This document shows, in pieces, positions 23,284 to 32,166 of a stretch of 64,000 nt of DNA. This DNA comes from Bin87 sp965261195 (GTDB lineage Bacteria > Chloroflexota > Dehalococcoidia > Lucifugimonadales > UBA3495). The position numbers and the translations under genes are program-made. The stretch is taken from NCBI GenBank assembly GCA_965261195.1, contig OZ253455.1, positions 2,790,001 to 2,854,000 of the forward strand, in the 5' to 3' direction. The stretch's first letter is position 1; each line of letters opens with the position of its first letter. The notes below the pieces were generated by a model. The model worked only from the letters and a program-made list of their open reading frames with translations. It did not search any database and was not told the origin of the DNA.

Positions 23284-24489
23284 ATGACTACTCCGCAAAA
23301 CCCGTCGGAAACGCAAGCAAGTGATGCCGCACGGCCCGATTTTCTGCAAATGGATGGCGCCGGTTCTGATGGCGCCGCCGTGGAGACCGACAGCTGGTAC
23401 GGCTGGCCCCACAAAAAGGTGGAACCGATCACTTTGCAGCGTCCCGACGGCAAAACGGAGCGTGTCCGCACGCCGGTTATGGAGCTGGAGGGCCTCATCA
23501 CGCCTACCGAACTGCATTACGTGGTGCAGCATTTTGGCATCCCGGAGCCGGTTGCCGCCGCCGACTGGTCGTTGTCGGTGGATGGCGAGGTCAAGAATCC
23601 GCTGACTCTGAACTACGCGGAGTTGCGCCGGTTCACCTCCCGTTCGGTGCGCACGGTAATGGAATGTTCCGGCAGCGACGCCACCTACTTCGAGTATTTC
23701 AAGGGTGAGGGCCCCCGTCCGTCGCGCACCCAGGAACGGATGATCCTGTCGGGCAGCGAGTGGACGGGCGTGCCGCTGGCTGCGGTGCTGAACGCGGCCG
23801 GACTCACCGGGCGGGCAACCCACGTCCGCGCCGAGGGTTGGGACGAAGGGGTGCCGGCCTCCGCTGCCGAGGGCACGGAATCCTTCTTCTACGACAAGGG
23901 CCTGCCGATGCAAAAGGCGCTGCACCCCGATACGATCCTGGCCTATGCCCAGAACGGGCAGTTGCTGGAGCACCTGCACGGCGCGCCCATTCGACTGCTG
24001 GCGCCGGGTTGGTCGGGCAACTGGTCGGTGAAGTGGCTGCGCCGCCTGGAGGTGATGGATCACGAACCGGATTGCTGGTACCACTACAACTTCTACTACT
24101 ATGGCGAAGCTCCCGACGATCCGAACAAGGAACTGATTACCACCATCGGCGTCAAGTCGCTGGTGACGCGGCCTACCGACGACACGCGCACACTTTCTGC
24201 CGGGCCCCACACGGTGCGCGGCTATGCCTGGAGCGGCAGCGGCGCAATTACGCAAGTGGAAGTCAGTGTGGACGACGGCAAGACCTGGCAGCCGGCCCGG
24301 CTGGAAGAACCATCCGAGCGCTGGATGTGGCGGCGCTGGTCGTGGGTCTGGGATGCCAAACCGGGTGAGTACACGGTGATGTCCCGCGCCACCGACAGCG
24401 TGGGCAACGTGCAGTCCCGCGAACCGCGCTACAACAATATGCGCAAGAATTTCAGCGCCATCGTGGGCTACGACATCACGGTGGAGTAG
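23284..24489 (+). CDS. Sulfite oxidase-family molybdopterin oxidoreductase
   Basis: 401 residues. The Moco-binding domain (about 70-290) has the ligand Cys128 in TVMECSGSDATYFE and the segment APGWSGNWSVKWLRRLEV. The C-terminal Mo-co dimerisation domain (about 300-401) has VRGYAWSGSGAITQVEVSVD and WDAKPGEYTVMSRATDS. There is no Tat or Sec signal, so it is probably cytoplasmic or exported with a partner; no heme domain. Expected two-electron oxidation of sulfite or a related oxyanion or sulfoxide. It follows a structured leader and lies downstream of thiol dioxygenase and rhodanese genes. Confidence 0.9.
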   Translation: MTTPQNPSETQASDAARPDFLQMDGAGSDGAAVETDSWYGWPHKKVEPITLQRPDGKTERVRTPVMELEGLITPTELHYVVQHFGIPEPVAAADWSLSVDGEVKNPLTLNYAELRRFTSRSVRTVMECSGSDATYFEYFKGEGPRPSRTQERMILSGSEWTGVPLAAVLNAAGLTGRATHVRAEGWDEGVPASAAEGTESFFYDKGLPMQKALHPDTILAYAQNGQLLEHLHGAPIRLLAPGWSGNWSVKWLRRLEVMDHEPDCWYHYNFYYYGEAPDDPNKELITTIGVKSLVTRPTDDTRTLSAGPHTVRGYAWSGSGAITQVEVSVDDGKTWQPARLEEPSERWMWRRWSWVWDAKPGEYTVMSRATDSVGNVQSREPRYNNMRKNFSAIVGYDITVE

Positions 24490-24522
24490 TAACAGTCTCG
24501 GCTGAATGGACGGGAGGCAGTT

Positions 24523-25221
24523 ATGACAACGGTTAAGCCTGATTACGCTGTTGCCGAACGGGTGCAAGACGAGGCTTCGGCCCCTTTGCCGCTGGTTGGT
24601 CGGCTGCGGCTGAACCTGTCCGCGCTGGGCGTCGATACCAATGACCCTCAGCTGGGCGAACGCCTCTGCCGGCTGTCCCGCGACAACGAGCCTTATGACT
24701 TTGAAATATCGGCAAAAGGAGAGCTAATTATTGTGCCGCCATCAGGCTGGGACACCGGAGTAAATGAGCAGGAAGTGAACACCGGCGTCGGGGTCTGGCG
24801 ACGGGAGAATGGGGGCGCATCTCTCCCGCCGACGGTACTGTTCGCGCTCCCCAGTGGGGCGCGGTATATGCCAGATGCGGCTTGGATTACGCAAGAGCGC
24901 TATGACGAACTGCTGGCTCAGGAAGAGTATCGGGCCGATGTTGTCGGCGCGCCCGATTTTGTCGTCGAAGTCCGTTCGCGCACCGACCGCCTGGCGCCCG
25001 GCCTGGCCAAAATGCAGGAATGGATGGACGGCGGCGCAAAGCTGGGTTGGTATCTTGACCCCTACGAAACCCGCGCCTATATCTACCGAGCCGGGCAGGA
25101 TGTTGAGGTTCTGGATAACCCGGAGACGCTGTCGGGTGAGGATGTGTTGCCCGGCTTCGTGTTTCAAATCGGCCGGCTGGTGTTCGACCGCTATCGTGAA
25201 ATAGCCGGCGAATCCGAGTAG
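24523..25221 (+). CDS. Uma2-family protein, tandem copy 1
   Basis: 232 residues with GGGAGG before ATG 24523. It is the first of four tandem paralogues and the most diverged at its N-terminus (MTTVKPDYAVAERVQDEASA). From LVGRLRLNLSALGVDTNDP to SAKGELIIV, and again from GAPDFVVEVRSRTDRLAPGL to the end, it is nearly identical to the other copies. The central part (about residues 75-142; PSGWDTGVNEQEVNTGVGVW, then ERYDELLAQEEYRADVV) is its own. Core residues: Asp in PDAAWIT, Asp and Glu in PDFVVEV. Possible nuclease; role unknown. Confidence 0.9.
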   Translation: MTTVKPDYAVAERVQDEASAPLPLVGRLRLNLSALGVDTNDPQLGERLCRLSRDNEPYDFEISAKGELIIVPPSGWDTGVNEQEVNTGVGVWRRENGGASLPPTVLFALPSGARYMPDAAWITQERYDELLAQEEYRADVVGAPDFVVEVRSRTDRLAPGLAKMQEWMDGGAKLGWYLDPYETRAYIYRAGQDVEVLDNPETLSGEDVLPGFVFQIGRLVFDRYREIAGESE

Positions 25222-25279
25222 TAACAACCAATGACCAGACAATGCCGGGGATGACCTTACCGCTGCCTTTTGAGGAATC
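25222..25279 (+). repeat. 58-bp leader repeat of the Uma2 array (copy 1 of 3)
   Basis: The 58 bases between Uma2 copies 1 and 2 recur, apparently unchanged, at 25988-26045 and 26757-26814. Each begins TAACAACCAATGACC just after the stop and ends CCTTTTGAGGAATC, providing GAGGA seven bases before the next ATG. The duplication unit is about 766-769 bp. Confidence 0.95.
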
Positions 25280-25987
25280 ATGACAACCCTTGCACCAAAC
25301 TCCGCTATAAAAACCCTCCTCCTTACTGATAGTCCGTCGTTTGATAGTCCCCCGTTCCCGCTGGTGGGGCGGTTGCACCTGAACCTGTCCGCGCTGGGCG
25401 TTGATACCAATGACCCCCAGCTGGGCGAACGCCTCTGCCGGCTGTCCCGCGACAACGAGCCTTATGACTTTGAAATTTCGGCGCAAGGGGAACTAATCGT
25501 AATGGCCCCCAGCGGACCAATCAGCAACCTCGGTGAACAGAGTATCAACGCGACGCTCTTCAATTGGTGTCAAGACCATCCCGGTGAGACATTCTCGCAA
25601 ACTGTGCAATTTCTCCTGCCCAGCGGAGCGCGGTATATGCCCGATGCGGCCTGGATTACCCAGGAACGTTGCGATAGCCTGACCGCGGCAGAATGGCGCA
25701 GCGGCATCAACGGCGCGCCCGATTTTGTCGTCGAAGTCCGTTCGCGCACCGACCGCCTGGCGCCCGGCCTGGCCAAAATGCAGGAATGGATGGACGGCGG
25801 CGCAAAGCTGGGTTGGTATCTTGACCCCTACGAAACCCGCGCCTATATCTACCGGGCCGGGCTGGATGTTGAGGTTCTGGATAACCCGGAGACGCTGTCG
25901 GGTGAGGATGTGTTACCCGGTTTCGTCTTTCAAATCGGCCGGCTGGTGTTCGACCGCTATCGTGAAATAGCCGGCGAATCCGAGTAG
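25280..25987 (+). CDS. Uma2-family protein, tandem copy 2
   Basis: 235 residues. The N-terminus MTTLAPNSAIKTLLLTDSPS is shared with copies 3 and 4. Residues 79-144 form a distinct cassette (GPISNLGEQSINATLFNW through ERCDSLTAAEWRSGIN) shared with copy 4 but not with copies 1 and 3. The flanks (1-78, 145-235) are almost identical in all copies. Core acidic residues are D122, D148 and E152. The 58 bases before it are the same as before copies 3 and 4, so the duplication unit is gene plus leader. Confidence 0.9.
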   Translation: MTTLAPNSAIKTLLLTDSPSFDSPPFPLVGRLHLNLSALGVDTNDPQLGERLCRLSRDNEPYDFEISAQGELIVMAPSGPISNLGEQSINATLFNWCQDHPGETFSQTVQFLLPSGARYMPDAAWITQERCDSLTAAEWRSGINGAPDFVVEVRSRTDRLAPGLAKMQEWMDGGAKLGWYLDPYETRAYIYRAGLDVEVLDNPETLSGEDVLPGFVFQIGRLVFDRYREIAGESE

Positions 25988-26045
25988 TAACAACCAATGA
26001 CCAGACAATGCCGGGGATGACCTTACCGCTGCCTTTTGAGGAATC

Positions 26046-26756
26046 ATGACAACCCTTGCACCAAACTCCGCTATAAAAACCCTCCCCCTTACTGAGAGTC
26101 CGTCTACTGAGAGTCCGTCGCTGCCGCTGGTGGGGCGGTTGCACCTGAACCTGTCCGCGCTGGGTGTTGATACCAATGACCCCCAGCTGGGCGAACGCCT
26201 CTGCCGGCTGTCCCGCGACAACGAGCCTTATGACTTTGAAATATCGGCGCAAGGGGAACTAATCGTAATGGCTCCGTCCGGTTGGGAAAGCAATATCGGC
26301 GAAACGGGAATCAACGCACCACTCTTTTACTGGCGTGCGGATAACGGCGGGTATGCCTCTTCACAGACGGTGCTGTACCATCTCCCCAGCGGGGCGCGGT
26401 ATATGCCCGACGCGGCTTGGATTACGCAAGAACGCTTCGATGAACTCCTGGCTCAGCCGGAGTATCGGGCCGATATTGTAGGCGCGCCCGATTTTGTCGT
26501 CGAAGTCCGTTCGCGCACCGACCGCCTGGCGCCCGGCCTGGCCAAAATGCAGGAATGGATGGACGGCGGCGCACAGCTGGGTTGGTATCTTGACCCCTAC
26601 GAAACCCGCGCCTATATCTACCGGGCCGGGCAGGATGTTGATATTCTGGATAACCCGGAGACGCTGTCCGGTGAGGATGTGTTGCCCGGTTTCGTCTTTC
26701 AAATCGGCCGGCTGGTGTTCGACCGCTATCGTGAAATAGCCGGCGAATCCGAGTAG
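26046..26756 (+). CDS. Uma2-family protein, tandem copy 3
   Basis: 236 residues. The ends are near-identical to copies 2 and 4, but the central cassette is different (GWESNIGETGINAPLFYWRA through ERFDELLAQPEYRADIV), resembling copy 1 in its last third (DELLAQ-EYRAD). A Pro/Ser-rich N-terminal segment (SPSTESPSLPLVG) differs slightly from copy 2. The same 58-base leader precedes it. Sharp boundaries between conserved and variable segments suggest gene conversion or selection on the central region. Confidence 0.9.
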   Translation: MTTLAPNSAIKTLPLTESPSTESPSLPLVGRLHLNLSALGVDTNDPQLGERLCRLSRDNEPYDFEISAQGELIVMAPSGWESNIGETGINAPLFYWRADNGGYASSQTVLYHLPSGARYMPDAAWITQERFDELLAQPEYRADIVGAPDFVVEVRSRTDRLAPGLAKMQEWMDGGAQLGWYLDPYETRAYIYRAGQDVDILDNPETLSGEDVLPGFVFQIGRLVFDRYREIAGESE

Positions 26757-26814
26757 TAACAACCAATGACCAGACAATGCCGGGGATGACCTTACCGCTG
26801 CCTTTTGAGGAATC

Positions 26815-27525
26815 ATGACAACCCTTGCACCAAACTCCGCTATAAAAACCCTCCCCCTTACTGATAGTCCGTCGTTTGATAGTCCCCCGTTCCCGCTGGT
26901 GGGGCGGTTGCACCTGAACCTGTCCGCGCTGGGCGTTGATACCAATGACCCCCAGCTGGGCGAACGCCTCTGCCGGCTGTCCCGCGACAACGAGCCTTAT
27001 GACTTTGAAATATCGGCGCAAGGGGAACTAATCGTAATGGCCCCCAGCGGACCAATCAGCAACCTCGGTGAACAGAGTATCAACGCGACGCTCTTCAATT
27101 GGTGTCAAGACCATCCCGGTGAGACATTCTCGCAAACTGTGCAATTTCTCCTGCCCAACGGCGCTTACTATATGCCGGATGCAGCCTGGATTACCCAGGA
27201 ACGTTGCGACCGCTTGACCCCGGCAGAATGGCGTAGCGGCATCAACGGCGCGCCCGATTTTGTCGTCGAAGTCCGTTCGCGCACCGACCGCCTGGCGCCC
27301 GGCCTTGCGAAAATGCAGGAATGGATGGACGGCGGCGCAAAGCTGGGTTGGTATCTTGACCCCTACGAAACCCGCGCCTATATCTACCGGGCCGGGCAGG
27401 ATGTTGATATTCTGGATAACCCGGAGACGCTGTCGGGTGAGGATGTGTTGCCCGGTTTCGTGTTTCAAATCGGCCGGCTGGTGTTCGACCGCTATCGTGA
27501 AATAGCCGGGCGAATCCGAATGTGA
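26815..27525 (+). CDS. Uma2-family protein, tandem copy 4 (altered C-terminus)
   Basis: 236 residues. It carries the same cassette type as copy 2 with a few changes (NGAYYMPDAAW, ERCDRLTPAEWRS). An extra G in GCCGGGCGAATC near the end (about 27507) shifts the last codons: it ends AGRIRM instead of AGESE, the stop moving a few bases downstream. The array ends here; the flavoprotein gene begins 37 bases later. Confidence 0.9.
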   Translation: MTTLAPNSAIKTLPLTDSPSFDSPPFPLVGRLHLNLSALGVDTNDPQLGERLCRLSRDNEPYDFEISAQGELIVMAPSGPISNLGEQSINATLFNWCQDHPGETFSQTVQFLLPNGAYYMPDAAWITQERCDRLTPAEWRSGINGAPDFVVEVRSRTDRLAPGLAKMQEWMDGGAKLGWYLDPYETRAYIYRAGQDVDILDNPETLSGEDVLPGFVFQIGRLVFDRYREIAGRIRM

Positions 27526-27562
27526 TTCCAGCGAAGGTTAAGGAAATTCGGGAGAAGCACTT

Positions 27563-28717
27563 ATGACTACCATAGCCAGCATTTTGGAGCAGGCGCCCGT
27601 GGTTGCCGCAGAATGGGCCGAGGGGCTTGCCGACCGCCAGCAGCGCACCAAGGGCGACCCGGCCGACTACGCTCGCCTCGCCGAGATTGGCGTGCCGCTG
27701 ATGGCCGTGCCTACGGACCTCGGCGGTACTTGGGAGAGCATCGAGCAGTCGGCGCGGCCCATCTGCTCAATGCTGCGCCAGCTGGCCACCGGCGACCCGT
27801 CCATCACGCTGGCCAGCGCCATGCACCATCTGGTGTTGGCCTCGTGGCGACTCCCCACCGTGCCGGAGCCCTACACCGCCGGCTGGGTGAAGCAGCGCAA
27901 CGAAGTGTTCGACAGCGTTCACAGCGGTTGCTGGTGGGGCACTATCGTCAGCGAGCCTGGTTCCGGCGGCGATACGGCCCGCACGTCCAGCGTCTGCGAA
28001 CCCGACGGCGTTAGCGACTTTGGGTATCGCATCTCCGGCCAGAAGCATTTCGGCAGCGGCTCGGGTTTGACATCGTTTATGACCACCCGCGCGCTGGCGT
28101 CCGGTGAAACGACGCCCGACCTGTTCTTCATGGAGGTGCGCAATCATACTTGGGATGGCTCCACCGGCCTGAAACTCACCGCCGAGTGGCGCGGTCACGG
28201 GATGAAGTCCACCAACAGCCACGCCTTCGAGTTTGCGAGCTTCCCGGCCACCCGCGTCGCCTGGCCCAACCATCAGGCGGAATTGATGGGCGCCAACGGC
28301 GGCTTGGGCGCGGCGGCATTTCTGTCGGTGATTGTAGGTGTGGTGGACGCGGCGATGGACTACGTGCGACCACGTATCAAGAATGGCCTGGCGTCCGATG
28401 CCGGGCTACGGGCGTACCAGCAGGTGGAATGGGCCCACGCCGAGCAGGAAGCCTGGCTCATCGGGCAGGCGTGGGAAGGCGCCATTCGCTGCCTGGAGAC
28501 CAACACCGGGCGTCGGGAGTTGCTGCTGGCCAAAGAAAGCGTCGCCCGCCTGTCTGACGACTGCCTGGGCCGCCTCTGCAAGCTGACCGGCGGCAGCGCC
28601 TACACGCGCTACTCGCCGCTGTCGGTGTGGTACGACGACGTGCGAGCGTTGGGCTACCTGCGACCACCGTGGGCGCTGGCCTGGGATCAGGTGTTTCAGC
28701 AAAGCCTGGTGGATTGA
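27563..28717 (+). CDS. Acyl-CoA dehydrogenase/DszC-like flavoprotein
   Basis: 384 residues. N-terminal helical domain; beta domain with GCWWGTIVSEPGSGGD (the FAD-contacting T-x-S/E-P-x-x-G-S segment) and FGYRISGQKHFGSGSG; C-terminal helical domain with CKLTGGSAYTRYSPLSVWYDDVRALGYLRPP, where the family has its FAD-binding Gly-Gly. A clear catalytic Glu of acyl-CoA dehydrogenases is not obvious, so a monooxygenase of the DszC/acyl-CoA dehydrogenase superfamily is equally possible. The next gene starts inside its stop codon (TTGA). Confidence 0.82.
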   Translation: MTTIASILEQAPVVAAEWAEGLADRQQRTKGDPADYARLAEIGVPLMAVPTDLGGTWESIEQSARPICSMLRQLATGDPSITLASAMHHLVLASWRLPTVPEPYTAGWVKQRNEVFDSVHSGCWWGTIVSEPGSGGDTARTSSVCEPDGVSDFGYRISGQKHFGSGSGLTSFMTTRALASGETTPDLFFMEVRNHTWDGSTGLKLTAEWRGHGMKSTNSHAFEFASFPATRVAWPNHQAELMGANGGLGAAAFLSVIVGVVDAAMDYVRPRIKNGLASDAGLRAYQQVEWAHAEQEAWLIGQAWEGAIRCLETNTGRRELLLAKESVARLSDDCLGRLCKLTGGSAYTRYSPLSVWYDDVRALGYLRPPWALAWDQVFQQSLVD

Positions 28718-29217
28718 TAAACCGGCTTTTCGTTGCCAGCTCGGTCGCCTATCTGATCGCGACACTGCTGGCGTCCGGTGGAGCTCTGGGGCTGACATTA
28801 TGGGCACACAGTACCGGAGACGAAGCGCTGCAGAAGTTGGTGTCGGCGTCGATACTGCACACGGCAGCGGCGCTTGCTGCCATGGGATTCGTTGGAGGGT
28901 TCGATATGTTTTTCACCATCTGGCAGTTTATGAAGAACAATCAGCTGGAAGAAGAGCGCCGCAAAGAGCGGGAAGAGGAGCGCAAACAACGGGAAGAAGC
29001 GGGCAAAGCCTTGGCCGTACAGCGGGAAGAGGAACGCAAAGCCCTGGCTGATGAACGTGAGATGAACCGCCGAGCTTGGGAAGAAGTCCTCGCCCAACTG
29101 CGGGCCGAACGAGAGCAGCGGGACTTGCTGACTGCCCGGGTGCTGGAGTTGAGCGAGCAGATGGTCAGCCGGGGCAACGGCAATGGAGGCCACTCTGCTC
29201 CGGCAGATGCACAATAA
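28714..29217 (+). CDS. Two-helix membrane protein with long coiled coil
   Basis: 167 residues from TTG 28714, overlapping the previous stop (TTGA) with GGTGG just upstream. Two transmembrane segments (VASSVAYLIATLLASGGALGLTL region and ILHTAAALAAMGFVGGFDMFFTIW) are followed by about 80 residues of Glu/Arg/Lys helix with repeated REEERK motifs, a likely coiled coil. The Gly/Asn/Ser tail is disordered. Similar in plan to the small protein at 18076. Function unknown. Confidence 0.75.
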   Translation: MINRLFVASSVAYLIATLLASGGALGLTLWAHSTGDEALQKLVSASILHTAAALAAMGFVGGFDMFFTIWQFMKNNQLEEERRKEREEERKQREEAGKALAVQREEERKALADEREMNRRAWEEVLAQLRAEREQRDLLTARVLELSEQMVSRGNGNGGHSAPADAQ

Positions 29218-29397
29218 TCTACCTCACCCGTACCCTTTTTATCATTGCCAGGAACGCAGCGACGTGACAATCTGGTTGAGGCAACGGCGCCGGTTTCAGC
29301 GACGAGATTGCCGCGCCGCACTCCCAATGACCGGTTTCTAAATCTGCTCTGCTCACATTGGCAGAGGCTTACAAAGGGACTCATCGAGGAGTACAAT

Positions 29398-29694
29398 ATG
29401 GCTCCTATGGTAACGTACAGTAGGCGCAACGTGGCCATGCTCACCTCCGTTGGGGCCATGGTGGTTACGATTTTGCTGATTATTTTCTTCGGCGCGTGGG
29501 CCGTGGCGGCCAGCAGTGAGGGCGACGTGGGCAGCGCGCTGACTGGCGCAATAGCCGGATTCTCAGGCACTGCGCCGCAACCGGGGTCGTCCGTGGCTTC
29601 GGACCCTGATGCTATTCCCAGGTTGGCATCGGCAAGCGTCGCCGCCGACACCTGGTGGGGCAAGGCGTTTCTGGTGGCGTGTCCGCTTCACTAA
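29398..29694 (+). CDS. Small secreted or membrane protein, unknown
   Basis: 98 residues from ATG 29398; GAGGAG lies six bases upstream. An N-terminal helix (VAMLTSVGAMVVTILLIIFFGAWAVAASS) could be a signal anchor or a signal peptide cleaved after AVAAS. The rest is low-complexity Gly/Ser/Pro/Asp with no recognisable domain. In the 180 bases before it (29218-29397) I see no feature. Confidence 0.6.
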   Translation: MAPMVTYSRRNVAMLTSVGAMVVTILLIIFFGAWAVAASSEGDVGSALTGAIAGFSGTAPQPGSSVASDPDAIPRLASASVAADTWWGKAFLVACPLH

Positions 29695-29762
29695 GCGAAG
29701 CCCAGGGCGCCCTGACGGTAGCAACGCTATGAAACAGCAGGCACATTAGGAGGACACTCTAG

Positions 29763-31163
29763 ATGGCCGCATCTTTTCGAGCCGACCGGCCCAGCGGTCG
29801 GGTTCACTACGGCTGGATTATCATTGGAATCCTGGCCGTCGTTCAGATTTTTGGCCAATCGATTTCGATGTCGGCCGGAATCATGGTGCCGGAGCTCCGT
29901 ATGCCGCTGGAGGAAGGCGGGCGTTTCGGATGGTCGCCGGCGATAATCGGAATGGCATTGGCCGGTTACTATCTGGTGGGCTCGTTGACCTCCCCGTTCA
30001 GCGGCCGGTTGGGCGACACTCTGGGCGCGCGGAAGCTGCTGCTCGCGGGTGGCATACTGTTCGGCGTGTCCATGGTGCTGATTGGGTACATCACCCATGT
30101 TTGGCAGTTCTTCCTGGTGTACAGCGTGATGCTGGCCCTGACCTCGTCAATCTCGATGGTCCCGTTGATGGCAGCGGTGAATCCGTGGTTCAAGAAACGG
30201 CTGGGTTTGGGCATCGGCGTGATGTGGGCGGCCGGCGGTGTGGGGGCAGCGTTGCTGGCTCCCGTTTATTCGGTGCTGCTCGATCAATTTGGCTGGACGA
30301 CGACATTTGTCACGATTGGTCTGGTGGGCGGGGGCCTGATTCTGGGCCTGCTGCCATTCTTCCGCAATCAGCCGGCCGAGAAGGGGATCCTGGCCTATGG
30401 CGCAACTAACGATGACCCTCCGCCGGTGAAATTCAACGCCGAGGCCGCCAAGCTGCGGCTGCAGGTGTTCCAGCGGCAAATGAAGCACACCCGCGCGTTC
30501 TGGAACCTGCCTGTTATTCATGGCATGGGTTGCGCCGGCCACGGCATAATCCTGATTTTTGTGGTCGACTTTGCGGTGAGCCAGAGCATCGACTTTACCA
30601 AGGGCGCGATAATCCTGACGCTGATTAACGTATTCAGCATTGCCGGGCGATTCGGGGTGCCCATCATCACCGAACGGATCGGCGGCAAACTCATCATGGC
30701 TACCGCTCTGGGTATTCAGGCGGGCGCTGTGGCGATACTCCTGTTTGCCGGAGATTTATGGGCCTTCTACCTCTTTGCGTGTGTCTTTGGGATCGGGTTC
30801 GGCGGCGAGATGTCGGCGTATCCGGTGGTAAACCGCCAGTACTTTGGCACCGGGCCGGTTGCCACCGTCTACGGGTTCCAAATCTCCGGGGCGATGATGG
30901 GCCACTTCATCTCGACGCTGGTGGCGGGCATCATCATCCAGTTCCTGGGGTACGTCCCGGCGTTCATCCTGTCGATGGCCTTCAGCAGCCTGGGGGTTGT
31001 CGTCATAATGACGCTGGAGACGACCAAGCGGCAACTCATTCCCAATTGGGAGGATCAACTGCCGCCCGAAGCTCGTACTGCGGTGGCTCCTATGGTGGTC
31101 CCGCCGGCGGCGGCCGCGGCTGGCATGGCCTTCGGTAACGTGGGCGGCGACGGGGACGATTAG
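29763..31163 (+). CDS. MFS transporter, MCT/oxalate-formate antiporter-like
   Basis: 466 residues with about twelve transmembrane helices, the first from residue 15 (HYGWIIIGILAVVQIFGQSISM), a large cytoplasmic loop at about 205-240, and the MFS A-type loop GRLGDTLGARKLLLAGG. The HYGW start and the GLGIGVMWAAGGVGAALLAP segment recall the monocarboxylate/OFA group. The Pro/Ala-rich C-terminal tail is cytoplasmic. ATG 29763 has AGGAGG upstream. It stands alone; the substrate is unknown, perhaps an organic acid. A second MFS gene with a similar FYYGW start is at 53001. Confidence 0.88.
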   Translation: MAASFRADRPSGRVHYGWIIIGILAVVQIFGQSISMSAGIMVPELRMPLEEGGRFGWSPAIIGMALAGYYLVGSLTSPFSGRLGDTLGARKLLLAGGILFGVSMVLIGYITHVWQFFLVYSVMLALTSSISMVPLMAAVNPWFKKRLGLGIGVMWAAGGVGAALLAPVYSVLLDQFGWTTTFVTIGLVGGGLILGLLPFFRNQPAEKGILAYGATNDDPPPVKFNAEAAKLRLQVFQRQMKHTRAFWNLPVIHGMGCAGHGIILIFVVDFAVSQSIDFTKGAIILTLINVFSIAGRFGVPIITERIGGKLIMATALGIQAGAVAILLFAGDLWAFYLFACVFGIGFGGEMSAYPVVNRQYFGTGPVATVYGFQISGAMMGHFISTLVAGIIIQFLGYVPAFILSMAFSSLGVVVIMTLETTKRQLIPNWEDQLPPEARTAVAPMVVPPAAAAAGMAFGNVGGDGDD

Positions 31164-31188
31164 ACTCTCAGAGGTTGTTCCAAAAACT

Positions 31189-31224
31189 CCCTCTCCCCTT
31201 GTGGGAGAGGGCTGGGGTGAGGGG
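31189..31224 (+). repeat. Dispersed palindromic repeat, copy B
   Basis: CCCTCTCCCC-TTGT-GGGAGAGGG then CTGGGGTGAGGGG, close to copy A at 20042. It follows the MFS stop by 25 bases and can form the same hairpin. The rest of the 286-base gap 31164-31449 shows nothing else I recognise. Confidence 0.85.
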
Positions 31225-31449
31225 ACTTCCCCTGCCATTCCACCACCCGCCTGCGATTCACAAGGGGCTTTCTAGACACCCTCTCAACAAGACGGGCGAG
31301 AGCGCACACGCGGGATGAACGCTGCGTAGCGCCGATTCATTCCGAGCTTGTCGAAGGATGTGGCAATCTAATGAACATCGCTGCCAACCACTCGAAATTG
31401 CCCTGCCCATCTTACGGCTTCCTCATATAACATCAGAAAGTGGGTACGC

Positions 31450-32085
31450 GTGAACGCCGTGTCAAACCGTAGCATCATCCTCGCCAGCGGCAACGCCGAC
31501 AAGCAGCGGATGCTGCGCTGGCTGCTCGATGGTCTGGACGTGCGGGCGTTCACCCCGGCAGAGTTGGGCATCAGCGCCGAACCCGACGAATCAGGCGACA
31601 CCCACGAGGCCATCGCGCGCAGCAAGGCCGCCGAATGGTCCCGGGCGGCCGGGATGCCGGCTATCGCCAGCGACGGCGGGTTGCTGGCGCCAGCGCTGGG
31701 AGTCAACTGGGAGAGCCGGTACACGCGCCGATTCGCCGGGCCGGCCGCCAACGACGCCGAACGGCAGCGCCGCCTGCTGGAACTGCTGCGTCCATACACC
31801 GGGAATGATCGCCAGGCCGCCTTCGTGGAGGCGCTCGCCATTGCCGACGGCGGGCAAACGATTGCATCCTGGGTGGTAAGCGGGGCAACCGGCGCCATCG
31901 TGGACACGCTGCCGGAGCCGACGGAAACGCCGGGCGAGGGCTTTTGGGTCTTTCCCCTATGGTACTTCTCCGAGTACGGGCGCACCTACGATTGCCTGAC
32001 TGATGCCGAGCGCGCCGCACTGGGTGATCATTGGGACACCCTGCGCGGGTTGGTGCAGGCGTTTGCCGCCGGCTGGCTTTCCTGA
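31450..32085 (+). CDS. RdgB/Ham1-like non-canonical purine NTP pyrophosphatase
   Basis: 211 residues from GTG 31450. Ham1 fold: LASGNADKQRMLRWLL corresponds to the SGNxxK substrate-binding start, ESGDTHEAIARSKAAEW to the Glu/metal region, ASDGGLLAPALG to the invariant SDDGL loop, and FVEALAIADGG to the central strand. It should hydrolyse XTP or ITP to the monophosphate and clean the nucleotide pool. The SDD loop reads SDGG, and the usual final His/Arg motif (SHR) is not seen, so substrate range may differ from RdgB. Confidence 0.75.
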   Translation: MNAVSNRSIILASGNADKQRMLRWLLDGLDVRAFTPAELGISAEPDESGDTHEAIARSKAAEWSRAAGMPAIASDGGLLAPALGVNWESRYTRRFAGPAANDAERQRRLLELLRPYTGNDRQAAFVEALAIADGGQTIASWVVSGATGAIVDTLPEPTETPGEGFWVFPLWYFSEYGRTYDCLTDAERAALGDHWDTLRGLVQAFAAGWLS

Positions 32086-32166
32086 CACCGGCTTTCCCGA
32101 CAGCGAAGTGCCGGCGAATCGGCTACAATGGGACTGTTGCCCGAATCCTGAAACCGGAGCTGCCCT

